64,000 nucleotides of DNA from Halobaculum limi (GTDB taxonomy: Archaea; Halobacteriota; Halobacteria; Halobacteriales; Haloferacaceae), in the NCBI RefSeq assembly GCF_029490015.1, contig NZ_CP120468.1:2108001-2172000 (forward strand), in the 5' to 3' direction. Both the position numbers and the translations under genes were made by a program. The notes below the pieces were generated by a model. It did no database searches. It was given only the letters and a program-made list of their open reading frames with translations, and was not told where the DNA came from. Of the stretch, positions 47,335 to 55,263 are shown in pieces. The first letter of the stretch is position 1; every line of letters starts with the position of its first letter.

Positions 47335-48398
47335 GAGGGGAGCGACCCGCCGTCGTCGGACGGTTCAGTCACTCGCTTCACGTCGCCCGCACCAGCGCGT
47401 CGGACGACCGCTCGAACCGGGTCACGAACTCCCGAGAGGTTGTTCGAGTCGCCGTCGAGGACGACGAGGCGAGCGTCGCGGCCGGGTTCGATCAGCCCGC
47501 AGTTCAGGCCAGCGACCTCGGCACCGTTGACTGTCGCCATCCGAAGCACTTCCACGGCGGATGCGTCCGTCGCCTTCGCGGCGAACTCCATCTCGCGGAA
47601 CATCGAGGGACTGTTGAGCATCACGTTATCTGTGCCGAGTGCGACGGTCGTGCGGTCGAGAAGGTCGCGAAGCGGCGGGAGGCCGACGCCGGTGACGAGG
47701 TTGGAGCGCGGACAGACGACGACTGGCCAGCCCTCCTGCTCCAGTCGGTCGAGGTGGTGTTGCTCGGGGTGGACGAGATGCACGATGTGGTCCGGGTCCA
47801 AGTCCATCGCCGCGTCGATGTCGTCGGGGTCACGCTCTCCGGCGTGAATGCCGAACGTCTTGCCCGCCTCGCGGGTCGCCGCACGCTCGTCGGCGAAGTT
47901 GGCATCGCGGGCGCCGCTGGCACCGAAGCCTGCGGCAAACGGGTGTTCCATCGCGGCCACCTCCTCGCGACCGAGGACAACTGACTCCACGGGGAGACCC
48001 TCGCTGGCCGTCGCGATTGCCTCGACGCCCGCGACGCCGCCCTCGCGGAACTCGACGTGGGCGGTCGTCCCCGTGTCGTGCATATATTGGAGGGAACGAC
48101 GCATCGCCGCGACCAACTCCGCGCGGTCGGTCGACCGGAGAATTCGGTGTTTGAGGCCGCCGGGCGGCGCGACGAGTGCGTCCAACTCGAGGCCGCGGCC
48201 AGCCTCCTTCGCCACGGAGTCGCCGATGTGGGTGTGGGCGTTGACGAACGCCGGACAGACGATGTCCGTCGAGTCGACGGCTGTCTCCTCGACGGCGGCG
48301 ACGTTCCCGTCTTCGACGACGACACGTCCCTCGACCGCCTCGAAGTCGTGCCCGACCAGGACCGTCCCCTCGTGGGTGACGGGGTCGCCGTCGCTCAC
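47331..48398 (-). CDS. Amidohydrolase (TrzN/SsnA-type deaminase or chlorohydrolase family)
   Basis: This 355-residue metal-dependent hydrolase has the amidohydrolase signature: FVNAHTHIGDSVAKE (HxH), FGIHAGERDPDDID, HLVHPEQHHLDRL (His), PRSNLVTGVGLPPL and the metal Asp in LGTDNVMLNSPSM. Cytosine/guanine deaminase-like or adenosine-deaminase-like members have this layout. It overlaps the HD gene by 4 bp at its start (GTGA) and the small membrane gene at its end (GTGA). A nucleoside or nucleobase substrate is plausible because the partner HD protein is dNTPase-like, but unproved. Confidence 0.88.
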   Translation of the reverse strand: MSDGDPVTHEGTVLVGHDFEAVEGRVVVEDGNVAAVEETAVDSTDIVCPAFVNAHTHIGDSVAKEAGRGLELDALVAPPGGLKHRILRSTDRAELVAAMRRSLQYMHDTGTTAHVEFREGGVAGVEAIATASEGLPVESVVLGREEVAAMEHPFAAGFGASGARDANFADERAATREAGKTFGIHAGERDPDDIDAAMDLDPDHIVHLVHPEQHHLDRLEQEGWPVVVCPRSNLVTGVGLPPLRDLLDRTTVALGTDNVMLNSPSMFREMEFAAKATDASAVEVLRMATVNGAEVAGLNCGLIEPGRDARLVVLDGDSNNLSGVRDPVRAVVRRAGAGDVKRVTEPSDDGGSLPS

Positions 48399-49645
48399 TC
48401 TCCGGTCCCCGCCCGTTCGCCCGGGTGGAACTCGTCGAGATTGGCGTTGACCCGCCCGCGAACGTCCGAGACGAGGCCACCGTCGATGTCCAGACCGAGG
48501 ACGTCGACAGCCGCTTTCCCGACTCGTTCGGTGGCGTCGGCCACGGTGTAGACGCCCATCCGCCACTGCTGTTTCTGCGCCGCACGGAGGCCGGTCACGA
48601 GCGGCGAGTGGTCACCGAGGCGACGGATCTCACCGCTCACGAGGACCTCCGACGTGGACTCTGTCATCGACGGCTCCGATGGCACGTCGAGGACGACCTG
48701 CTCGGCCGATACCGCCCCGCGGTCGGCGATGGCGGCCTCCAACTCCCGTACCTGTTCGTGGTCGGCCGCCCGCAGCGACTCGGGCGTGTCGTCGTACTCG
48801 GCCCAGATCGCTCGCTTGTACAGGTCGCGTCGGTCGTATCGGCGAGCGAACTCCTCGGTCTCGGGCGTCATCCGAAGCGCACAGATCAGGTCGTAGTCGT
48901 CCATCCGCCGCACCTGCTGGGCCTCGATGTCAGGCGAGTCGATGAGGCGTTCGGTCGCGCGGCGCAGCATCGCCTTCGAGATGCGCGCGACCGGGTGAGC
49001 GTACACGGTCGGCGTCATCAGCGCCCGCGCCATCAACAGCGACTCCGCGGTCTGGACGTTCCCCTCGTCGAGCACCAGTTCCCCGTCGGCGAACGTGAGT
49101 TCGCGGATGAGACGCTCGTGGTCGATAGTGCCGTAGGGGACGCCCGTGTGGTGGGCGTCGCGCACGAGGTAGTCCATCCGGTCCACGTCGAGTTCTCCAG
49201 AGACGAGTTGTCCGAGTCGACCCTCGCCTGCGATGAGACCCGCCACCCGTTCGGGGTCGAGGTCGTGGGCGAGAAGGACGTCGCCCACCTCGGTGTCGAC
49301 GAGGAGGTCCTCGACGTCGTCGTGGTACAGACCGGTGTGGCGGTGGAGGAGTTCCTCGACGTTGTGACTGAACGGGGCGTGACCGATGTCGTGGAGGAGG
49401 GCGGCGGCCCGAACACGCTCGGCTTCGGTCCCCTCGACGCCGACCGACGAGAGGGCGCGGTCAGCGAGGTGGTAGACGCCAAGCGAGTGCTCGAACCGCG
49501 TGTGGTTCGCGGAGGGGTACACGAGTTTGACCGTCCCGAGTTGGGCGACCCGACGGAGTCGCTGGACCGGCCCCGTGTCGAGGAGGTCCGCCGCGACGCC
49601 GTCCACGGAGATGTGGTCGTGGACGGAGTCTTTGATAGTCGTCAT
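48395..49645 (-). CDS. HD-domain phosphohydrolase (dNTPase-like), copy 1
   Basis: This 416-residue protein has the SAMHD1/dGTPase-like HD layout: NHTRFEHSLGVYHLADRAL (first His), LLHDIGHAPFSHNVEELL (HD), DRMDYLVRDAHHTGVPYGTI and EGNVQTAESLLMARALM. It is expected to hydrolyse dNTPs or related nucleotides. A TATA element lies 28 bp upstream of the ATG. A close paralogue sits at 50,526-51,701. The C-terminal part (after about residue 230) is divergent between the two. It heads the operon with the amidohydrolase. Confidence 0.93.
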   Translation of the reverse strand: MTTIKDSVHDHISVDGVAADLLDTGPVQRLRRVAQLGTVKLVYPSANHTRFEHSLGVYHLADRALSSVGVEGTEAERVRAAALLHDIGHAPFSHNVEELLHRHTGLYHDDVEDLLVDTEVGDVLLAHDLDPERVAGLIAGEGRLGQLVSGELDVDRMDYLVRDAHHTGVPYGTIDHERLIRELTFADGELVLDEGNVQTAESLLMARALMTPTVYAHPVARISKAMLRRATERLIDSPDIEAQQVRRMDDYDLICALRMTPETEEFARRYDRRDLYKRAIWAEYDDTPESLRAADHEQVRELEAAIADRGAVSAEQVVLDVPSEPSMTESTSEVLVSGEIRRLGDHSPLVTGLRAAQKQQWRMGVYTVADATERVGKAAVDVLGLDIDGGLVSDVRGRVNANLDEFHPGERAGTGE

Positions 49646-49670
49646 TGGGGCGGGGTTCGCCGCGATACGG

Positions 49671-49676
49671 TATAAA
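49671..49676 (-). promoter_or_regulatory. TATA box of HD copy 1
   Basis: TTTATA on the minus strand, 26-31 bp before the ATG at 49645. Confidence 0.5.
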
Positions 49677-49765
49677 CTGTGGGCGACGGGATGACTCCGG
49701 TCACGTTTCTTTCCTCACCTAGAACCCGAACACCCATCCGTTCGAGGGCCACACAGACACTCGGA

Positions 49766-50506
49766 ATGAGAGCGCGCACACGACGGTCCCTCCCGATAGC
49801 GGTCGGACTCGCCCTCCTCGTCGTCCTCGCCGGGTGTACCGGCGGCGACGCACCGTACGAGGGCGCACCCTCCGCCGAACAGGTCGAACAGAGCCACGAA
49901 GAGGCGCTTCGCGACGCGGGGAGTTTCACGTACAACCAGACGGTGACGGTGAATGCGAGCATCGTCGAGGTGACGAGCAACACCACGGCAGCCGTGGAGT
50001 TAGACCCCGATGCGTACCACCTACAGAGTGAGACCGGCGAGGGTCGCTTCGAGGTGTACGCGCCCGCCGACGACCGGCCGTACGTCCGCTCGCAGTTCGG
50101 CGACACCATCACCTACGAACGCGCCGACAACGAGTCGGTCCCGAACGCCAGTCGGTTCGTGACGCCGCCGGTGAGCGACTTGTCCTCCAGTTTCGACTTC
50201 ACCGCGAACGGCACCACAGAGGTCGACGGCACGACGACGTACGTGTACGAGGCGAACCTCTCGACGCTGAACGAGTCGGCCGTCGGGCCGGTCGGTGAGT
50301 CACTCGCGGAGGCGGAGGCGACGAACGCGACGGTCACTGTGTACGTCCGCTCGGACGGCCTCGTGAAACGCCTCGATTACGAGTTCGTCGTCGAGGGCTT
50401 CGGATCGCCCGCACGCCTGTCGCTGACGCTCACCTACGAGGACGTGGGATCGACGACGGTCGATGAACCGTCGTGGCTGGAAGAGGCGCGGACGGCGACG
50501 AACTGA
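49766..50506 (+). CDS. Secreted lipoprotein (DUF7537-like)
   Basis: This 246-residue protein has a twin-Arg-like head (TRRSLP), a hydrophobic signal and the lipobox VVLAGC, so Cys would be lipidated. The mature part is acidic, with many N-glycosylation sequons (NQT, NAS, NTT, NES, NGT, NLS, NAT), and LSSSFDFTANGTTEVDGTTTYVYEA strands. It resembles haloarchaeal lipoproteins of DUF7537 type (name from memory). It lies between two HD paralogues on the opposite strand. Probable role: cell-surface ligand binding. Confidence 0.85.
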   Translation: MRARTRRSLPIAVGLALLVVLAGCTGGDAPYEGAPSAEQVEQSHEEALRDAGSFTYNQTVTVNASIVEVTSNTTAAVELDPDAYHLQSETGEGRFEVYAPADDRPYVRSQFGDTITYERADNESVPNASRFVTPPVSDLSSSFDFTANGTTEVDGTTTYVYEANLSTLNESAVGPVGESLAEAEATNATVTVYVRSDGLVKRLDYEFVVEGFGSPARLSLTLTYEDVGSTTVDEPSWLEEARTATN

Positions 50507-50525
50507 TACGGTTTCTGTAGTCGAT

Positions 50526-51701
50526 TCAGTCGCGGATCGGCCCTGCACGAACGCCGAGGACGGACTCGGCGGCGGCGGCTACTTCTTCGGTCGCAGTCTC
50601 GGGCGCGTAGACACCCATCCGCCACCCCGAGCGTTGCGCGGCCCGCAACCCCGAGACGAGTTCGGAGGCGTCCTCAAGTCGCTGGGGCACGCCGTCGACG
50701 ACGACGCGGCTTCCAGCCTCGGTGAAGGTTGGCCGGCCGGGCGCGTCGACGATGACGTCGCGCGCGTGGACGCCCGCGATGTCGACGATTTCGCGTTCGG
50801 CCGCGCGTTCGTCTTCGTGGTCCATCTCGACGACGTCGGCGGGCGTCGCCGACAGGTCCGCCCACACAGCCCGCTTGAACAGGTCTCGGTACTCGATGCG
50901 TTCGCCGAGGTGCGGGACGTACTCGCGGAGGGCGACGAGGAGGTCGTGGTCGGCCATCCGCCGGAACTGCATCACGTCGATGCCCGCGTCCGATTCGAGC
51001 AGTCGTTCGGAAGCGCGTTCGAGCATCGCGCCCGCGACTCGGGAGACGTGGTGGCGGTAGACGGTCGAGTCCATCAGCGCCCGCGCGAGCAACAGGGATT
51101 CTGCGGTCTGGACGTTTCCTTCGGCGAGGACGAGCGAGCCGTCCCGATACGTGAGTTCGCGGATGAGGCGTTCGTGGTCGATGGTGCCGTAGGGGACGCC
51201 GGTGTGGTGAGCGTCGCGCACGAGGTAGTCCATCCGATCCACGTCCAACTCTCCGGAGACGAGTTGCCCGAGTTCGCCCTCGCCGCGGACGATGGCGGCG
51301 ACACGGTCGACGGAGAGGCCGTGGTCGCGGAGGACCTCACCCGCGTCGGTGGTGCCGAGGAGGTCGCCGAGTTCGTCGTGGTCGACGCCCGTGCGCCGGC
51401 GGATCACTTCCTCGGTCTGGTGGCCGTACGGGCCGTGCCCCACGTCGTGGAGGAGGGCCGCCGCGCGGAGGTGACGGGCACGGTCACCGTCGACGCCGAG
51501 GTACTCCAGCGCGCGGTCGGCGAGGTGGTACACGCCAAGTGAGTGCTCGAAGCGCGTGTGGGAGGCGGAGGGGTAGACGAGGCGGACGGTCGACAACTGC
51601 TTGATATGGCGCAGGCGCTGGAGGGTCCGGGTGTCGAGCAGATCCGCGGCGACGGGGTCGAGGGTGATGTAGTCGTGGACGCTGTCCTTGATCGCCTTCA
51701 T
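50526..51701 (-). CDS. HD-domain phosphohydrolase (dNTPase-like), copy 2
   Basis: This 391-residue protein is the paralogue of the gene at 48,395-49,645, with the same HD motifs (HTRFEHSLGVYHLADRAL, LLHDVGHGPYGH). A stretch of about 40 residues around GELDVDRMDYLVRDAHHTGV is the same in both, and the DNA there is also nearly the same, while flanks differ. It probably has a dNTPase-like activity. It is monocistronic and converges with the lipoprotein gene (19 bp). Confidence 0.92.
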   Translation of the reverse strand: MKAIKDSVHDYITLDPVAADLLDTRTLQRLRHIKQLSTVRLVYPSASHTRFEHSLGVYHLADRALEYLGVDGDRARHLRAAALLHDVGHGPYGHQTEEVIRRRTGVDHDELGDLLGTTDAGEVLRDHGLSVDRVAAIVRGEGELGQLVSGELDVDRMDYLVRDAHHTGVPYGTIDHERLIRELTYRDGSLVLAEGNVQTAESLLLARALMDSTVYRHHVSRVAGAMLERASERLLESDAGIDVMQFRRMADHDLLVALREYVPHLGERIEYRDLFKRAVWADLSATPADVVEMDHEDERAAEREIVDIAGVHARDVIVDAPGRPTFTEAGSRVVVDGVPQRLEDASELVSGLRAAQRSGWRMGVYAPETATEEVAAAAESVLGVRAGPIRD

Positions 51702-51771
51702 TCGCGTCGAAGTGACACAGAGCGTACCGTAGTGCTGTCGGTGTTGCTCGGGGCGGAGCGACCGTGTCGGC

Positions 51772-52221
51772 TCAGATCGGGACGCCGGACTCTTGGTAGT
51801 CGGTGCCGAGGATGACCATCGTCTGCGAGCGGTCGAACCCGTCCATCGTCGCGATCTGTCCGAACATCAGGTCGCGGAGGTCGTCGGTCGACTCGGCGTA
51901 CACGCGCAACATCACGTCGTACTCGCCGGTGGTCAGGTGGACCTCGCGCACCTCCTCGATGTCTTTGAGCGTCTCCAGTGCCTCCTCCTCGTGGCCCTGT
52001 TGGACGCGTAGCCCGACGAACGCCGAGACGCCGTAGCCGAGCGCCTTCGCGTCCACCTCCGCGCGATACCCCTTCAGCACGCCCGCTTCCTCCATTCGAG
52101 AGACGCGCTCGTGGACCGTCGCGCTCGACATATCGATCCGTCGAGCCACCTCGCTGAACGGCGTCCGAGCGTCCGATTGGAGGATACGGAGGATAGCGCG
52201 GTCGGTGTCGTCGAGTTCCAT
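51772..52221 (-). CDS. Lrp/AsnC-family transcriptional regulator
   Basis: This 149-residue protein has an N-terminal HTH (DDTDRAILRILQSDARTPFSE, then RRIDMSSATVHERVSRMEEAGVLKGY) and a C-terminal RAM/AsnC ligand-binding domain (REVHLTTGEYDVMLRVYAESTDDLRDLMFGQI). Such regulators respond to amino acids or other small metabolites and act as octamers. It is monocistronic, between the HD copy 2 gene and the IMPase gene; it could control neighbours, but no operator is evident. Confidence 0.93.
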   Translation of the reverse strand: MELDDTDRAILRILQSDARTPFSEVARRIDMSSATVHERVSRMEEAGVLKGYRAEVDAKALGYGVSAFVGLRVQQGHEEEALETLKDIEEVREVHLTTGEYDVMLRVYAESTDDLRDLMFGQIATMDGFDRSQTMVILGTDYQESGVPI

Positions 52222-52281
52222 AATGGGTATCGCTCGTTCGGAGACTTCGGGTTTTGGGTTCGCGTAGTCCGCCGCGGGCGA

Positions 52282-53106
52282 TTACGCGTCGCCGTCGGCA
52301 ACCGCACGAATCGCCCGTGCGGCGGCCAACGCCTCGTCGTGTAGCGACCCGTTCGAGACGACGAGTCCCGTGGAGTCGTGTCGCCAGCGGTCGCCGTCGA
52401 GGTCGGTCACTGTGCCACCTGCGTTGCGGACCATGTGGACACCGGCAACCGTGTCCCAAGGGTTGCACGCGACGTTCGTGATGGTCGCGTCGAGCGCACC
52501 CTCCGCGATCATCGCGAGTGTCACCTGCGCGGACCCGAAGCGTCGCATATCGCCGAAGCGTTCGACAATCTCTGCACACGCCGTCGCGTACTCGTCGCGG
52601 GCGTCGAAGTCCCACCAGACGGTCGGCGTCGCCGCGCCCGTCTCCGGATCGGTTCGGTCGCTGACGCTGACCTCCGTGCCGTTGCGGTACACCGTCTCCG
52701 CGTCGGCGACGTACACGTCGTCCATCGCTGGGAGCGCGATGGCCGAGGCGACGGGTTCGCCGTCGACGACGGCGGCGACGGCGGTGGCGAACGCGCGGAT
52801 GTCGCGGACGTAGTTGTTCGTCCCGTCAATGGGGTCGATGACCCACGCCGCGCCCTCGTCGGGGACGGCCTTCAGTTCGTCTTCCTCCTCGCCGACGACG
52901 GCGTCGTCGGGGAACGTCTCGCGAATCTCCGCGATGACGCGCCGTTGGCTCTCGCGGTCTGCCTCCGTCACCACGTTCGTCTTGCCACCCTTTCGCTCGA
53001 CGTCGATGCCGCGTCGGAAGTGGTCGCCGGCGACGGTCGCACCTGCGCGGGCCGCCTGCTCGGCCACGTCGACGCGCGCCGTCGTGTCGGCGTTCGAATC
53101 GGTCAT
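52282..53106 (-). CDS. Inositol monophosphatase-family phosphatase
   Basis: This 274-residue protein has the IMPase/FBPase signature: VVGEEEDELK (metal Glu), VIDPIDGTNNYV, and WDTVAGVHMVRNAGGTV near the C-terminus. Archaeal members act on inositol-phosphate, fructose-1,6-bisphosphate, or NADP; the specific substrate is not clear by eye. The protein starts MTDSNADTTARVDVAEQAARAGA, at an ATG at 53106. It is about 60 bp upstream of the Lrp gene on the same strand. Confidence 0.92.
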   Translation of the reverse strand: MTDSNADTTARVDVAEQAARAGATVAGDHFRRGIDVERKGGKTNVVTEADRESQRRVIAEIRETFPDDAVVGEEEDELKAVPDEGAAWVIDPIDGTNNYVRDIRAFATAVAAVVDGEPVASAIALPAMDDVYVADAETVYRNGTEVSVSDRTDPETGAATPTVWWDFDARDEYATACAEIVERFGDMRRFGSAQVTLAMIAEGALDATITNVACNPWDTVAGVHMVRNAGGTVTDLDGDRWRHDSTGLVVSNGSLHDEALAAARAIRAVADGDA

Positions 53107-53211
53107 ATCTGCAACTGGACCAACACCCCGGAATAGGCATCGGTTCGTGACCTCGGTCGCGGGCGCTGTTGCGACGAGGAGTTTACAGTACCGACGCACG
53201 AACGGACGGCT

Positions 53212-53568
53212 ATGGACGACGACACCCAGCGGGACGACTCCACCGACCCGAAGGGGTTGCCAGAACCGTCGTCGGTCGACGACCACAGATCGGCACGCCG
53301 GGACGAGGATGACCTGCCAGCCGACGTGAACGCGGCGCTGACGCAACTCATCGAGGGAGCGCGGACGGCGATTCGCGAGGGCGACACCGACGACGCACTC
53401 GACGCCGTCGACACCGCCGCAACCGTCGCGGCGAACAAACTCCCGCCGGGCGACCGTCGAGAGACGATCCTGCACGGCTGTGCCCGAGTGACCGACCTCG
53501 CGGCCGACGACCCACCGGTGGCCGCCGAGTACCTCGACGCGATGCGGCGGCGACTCCCCGATCAGTAG
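53212..53568 (+). CDS. Haloarchaeal hypothetical protein, helical
   Basis: This 118-residue protein has a disordered acidic N-terminal 40 residues (DDDTQRDDSTDPKG, ARRDEDDLPAD) and a helical C-terminal part: ALTQLIEGARTAIREGDTDDALDAVDTAATVAANKLP, then HGCARVTDLAADDPPVAAEYLDAMRRRL. The repeated helix-turn-helix character recalls TPR-like pairs, but no motif is certain. Divergent from the IMPase gene. Function unknown. Confidence 0.65.
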   Translation: MDDDTQRDDSTDPKGLPEPSSVDDHRSARRDEDDLPADVNAALTQLIEGARTAIREGDTDDALDAVDTAATVAANKLPPGDRRETILHGCARVTDLAADDPPVAAEYLDAMRRRLPDQ

Positions 53569-53663
53569 TCGGCAGCGGAGGTAGTTACTCGCTACCGAAA
53601 CAGCCGTTATACGACTCCTTCCTGGAGAATATCAGTATTTACTCTATTACGAATCAGAGGGAA

Positions 53664-53669
53664 CTTAAG
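53664..53669 (+). promoter_or_regulatory. TATA-like element before the 83-residue gene
   Basis: CTTAAG is 25-30 bp upstream of the ATG at 53694 in an AT-rich gap. It supports leaderless transcription from that start. Confidence 0.45.
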
Positions 53670-53693
53670 AGGACGCATCACATTCTGACCCAT

Positions 53694-53945
53694 ATGCGCC
53701 CAAGTGAGGCGGTCAGACAGATCGAATACGTCATCGACGCGACGACGACCGACGGCGGCCGACGCTGTGCGGCCGGTTACCGACCGGCGTTCGAACGCGT
53801 CCACGCGGCCGGTGGCGACGGTGACGTGGCCGACCTCGCGTCCGTCCTCTGCGCGGAGATGCGGGCAGGTGGACGACCCAAGCCCGCAGAGGCGGGCCGC
53901 GTCGCCGACGAACTCCTCGGCGTCGCCACGGACGGCGGCGAGTAA
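53694..53945 (+). CDS. Small hypothetical protein
   Basis: This 83-residue protein starts MRPSEAVRQIEYVIDATTTDG and contains AGYRPAFERVHAAGGDGDVADLASVLCAEMRAGGRPKPAEAGRVADELLG. Two short helix-rich stretches and no membrane span. The upstream TATA-like element and codon use suggest a real gene. No relative is recognised. It is followed by a 210-bp non-coding region with inverted repeats and then the tRNA-Leu. Confidence 0.6.
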   Translation: MRPSEAVRQIEYVIDATTTDGGRRCAAGYRPAFERVHAAGGDGDVADLASVLCAEMRAGGRPKPAEAGRVADELLGVATDGGE

Positions 53946-54015
53946 GTACGAGTTCGCGACCGTCTCCGACCGAACGAAGTTGTTCTAGCGTCAGTAATCG
54001 GGAAGCGTACATACT

Positions 54016-54061
54016 CCGATAGCGACGGCTATCGGTGGTCGGTGTGTCGGATAGCCACCGA
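54016..54061. repeat. Overlapping inverted repeats, alternative hairpins
   Basis: CCGATAGC, GACG, GCTATCGG at 54016-54035 makes a perfect 8-bp stem. GGCTATC (54027-54033) can instead pair with GATAGCC (54050-54056), and TCGGTGG (54032-54038) with CCACCGA (54055-54061). The pairings exclude each other. It could be a terminator for the 83-residue gene or an RNA switch. Confidence 0.45.
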
Positions 54062-54155
54062 GACGCGCCGCTGGTGGGTGTGGGTTCGAAGTGAGTTTTG
54101 CGAGGGAAGAGCGCTCCGAGAGCGTCTTCCGCATCACGGGGGGTGACCCCGGCGA

Positions 54156-54239
54156 TGCGAGGGAAGGGATTTGAACCCTTGGACCTCTACAGGAGCGGAT
54201 CTTGAGTCCGCCGCCGTTTCCAGGCTTGGCTACCCTCGC
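54156..54239 (-). tRNA. tRNA-Leu (anticodon CAA)
   Basis: On the minus strand the sequence opens GCGAGGGTAGCCAAGCCTGG and closes CCCTTCCCTCGCA. Acceptor stem GCGAGGG pairs with CCCTCGC and the discriminator is A, as for Leu. The anticodon loop CTCAAGA gives anticodon CAA, reading UUG. A long variable arm (TCCTGTAGAGGTC) makes it a class II tRNA. The T-loop GGTTCAAATCC is normal. CCA is not encoded. No intron is present. Confidence 0.95.
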
Positions 54240-54268
54240 ACGCGTCTGATAGGTGAGGGTCGTCGCTG

Positions 54269-54275
54269 TTTAACC
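54269..54275 (-). promoter_or_regulatory. TATA-like element of tRNA-Leu
   Basis: GGTTAAA on the minus strand, 30-36 bp before the first base of the tRNA, suits transcription with a short leader. Confidence 0.45.
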
Positions 54276-54315
54276 TCCCGGTTTTCTGTGGGGGCGTCCG
54301 GCAATCACGACGACG

Positions 54316-54597
54316 CTATCGACCGCGTCGTGGGGCCATCCCAGCCTGTCGAAGCGACATATAGAGGACGACGCCGAAGGAACTTATCAGGAGGCCGAAT
54401 TCGAGACTGTCCGGCGTGCCGCTCTCGCCGGTGAGGAACAACAGAAAGCTGAGTCCGGCGGCCGCGAGTGCGAGGAGGTACAACACGGCGGGGCGAGAGC
54501 CGCGGTCGGTCAACACGTCGACCGTCATCCGCAGGTCGTGGCGAATTCGGCGATCGGCGGCGACGAGTCGCCTCGTAACCCATCGAAGCGGAGACAT
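54316..54597 (-). CDS. Small two-span membrane protein
   Basis: This 93-residue protein has a basic N-terminus (LRWVTRRLVAADRRIRHDL) and two hydrophobic spans (AVLYLLALAAAGLSFLLFLTG and FGLLISSFGVVLYMSL) and ends RQAGMAPRRGR. I start at MSPLRWV (54597). No family is recognised. It is transcribed toward the tRNA-Leu, with a 76-bp gap. Confidence 0.6.
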   Translation of the reverse strand: MSPLRWVTRRLVAADRRIRHDLRMTVDVLTDRGSRPAVLYLLALAAAGLSFLLFLTGESGTPDSLEFGLLISSFGVVLYMSLRQAGMAPRRGR

Positions 54598-54700
54598 TCG
54601 GTAGCAAAGTATCGGCCTCCGGCGCATTAAACCCCGCTACTGCGGCCAGATGGCCAGACGCGCCGACGGAGTTACGGCGGTCGCTCGCGCATCGACGGAT

Positions 54701-55186
54701 ATGGACGACCACACGCGCGACCCGAGCGTCGCGCCCCCGCTTGGCGACCCGACCGGGTGGCGCTCCGCCGAACGGGTCTGGGAGCACGCCACCCTCCGCC
54801 GTGCGACCGAACACGGCGTCCGCCTGTTCAACAGCGGCGACTTCCACGAGTCACACGACTGTTTCGAAGACGAGTGGTACAACTACGGCGGCGGGTCAAC
54901 CGAGAGCGCCTTCCTCCACGGGATGGTGCAGGTCGCGGCTGGCGCGTACAAGCACTTCGACTTCGAGGACGACGCCGGGATGCGGAGCCTCTTCGAGACG
55001 GCGCTGCAGTACCTCCACGGCGTCCCCGGCGACTTCTACGGGGTCGACGTCGACGACGTGCGCGAGACGCTTCGCCACGCCCTCTCGGACCCGACCGTGC
55101 TCCACGGCTGGCGTATCGAACTCGACGGCCACACCGCGACGGCGTACGACGCCGACTACGAGTACGCCGAGTCGTTGGATCACTGA
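54701..55186 (+). CDS. DUF309 protein
   Basis: This 161-residue protein is of the DUF309 family: [22 protein letters not shown] with the conserved His-E-x-x-x-x-x-x-x-E layout, [16 protein letters not shown], and [22 protein letters not shown]309 proteins form a helical bundle, and the conserved acidic/His residues suggest a metal site; the function is unknown. It begins at ATG 54701 and lies about 80 bp upstream of the M42 peptidase gene. Confidence 0.88.
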   Translation: MDDHTRDPSVAPPLGDPTGWRSAERVWEHATLRRATEHGVRLFNSGDFHESHDCFEDEWYNYGGGSTESAFLHGMVQVAAGAYKHFDFEDDAGMRSLFETALQYLHGVPGDFYGVDVDDVRETLRHALSDPTVLHGWRIELDGHTATAYDADYEYAESLDH

Positions 55187-55263
55187 CTGACCAGCGACGG
55201 GACTGGTCGCGCACCGTCGACCGCGACCCGGTCGCTTTTGTCCGCCGCGCCGTCCGAGGTGCT

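Noticed and set aside
54757-55263. N-terminal extension of the M42 peptidase
   Set aside because: The added residues are Arg-rich and overlap the DUF309 gene in another frame; the ATG at 55264 gives the family N-terminus.
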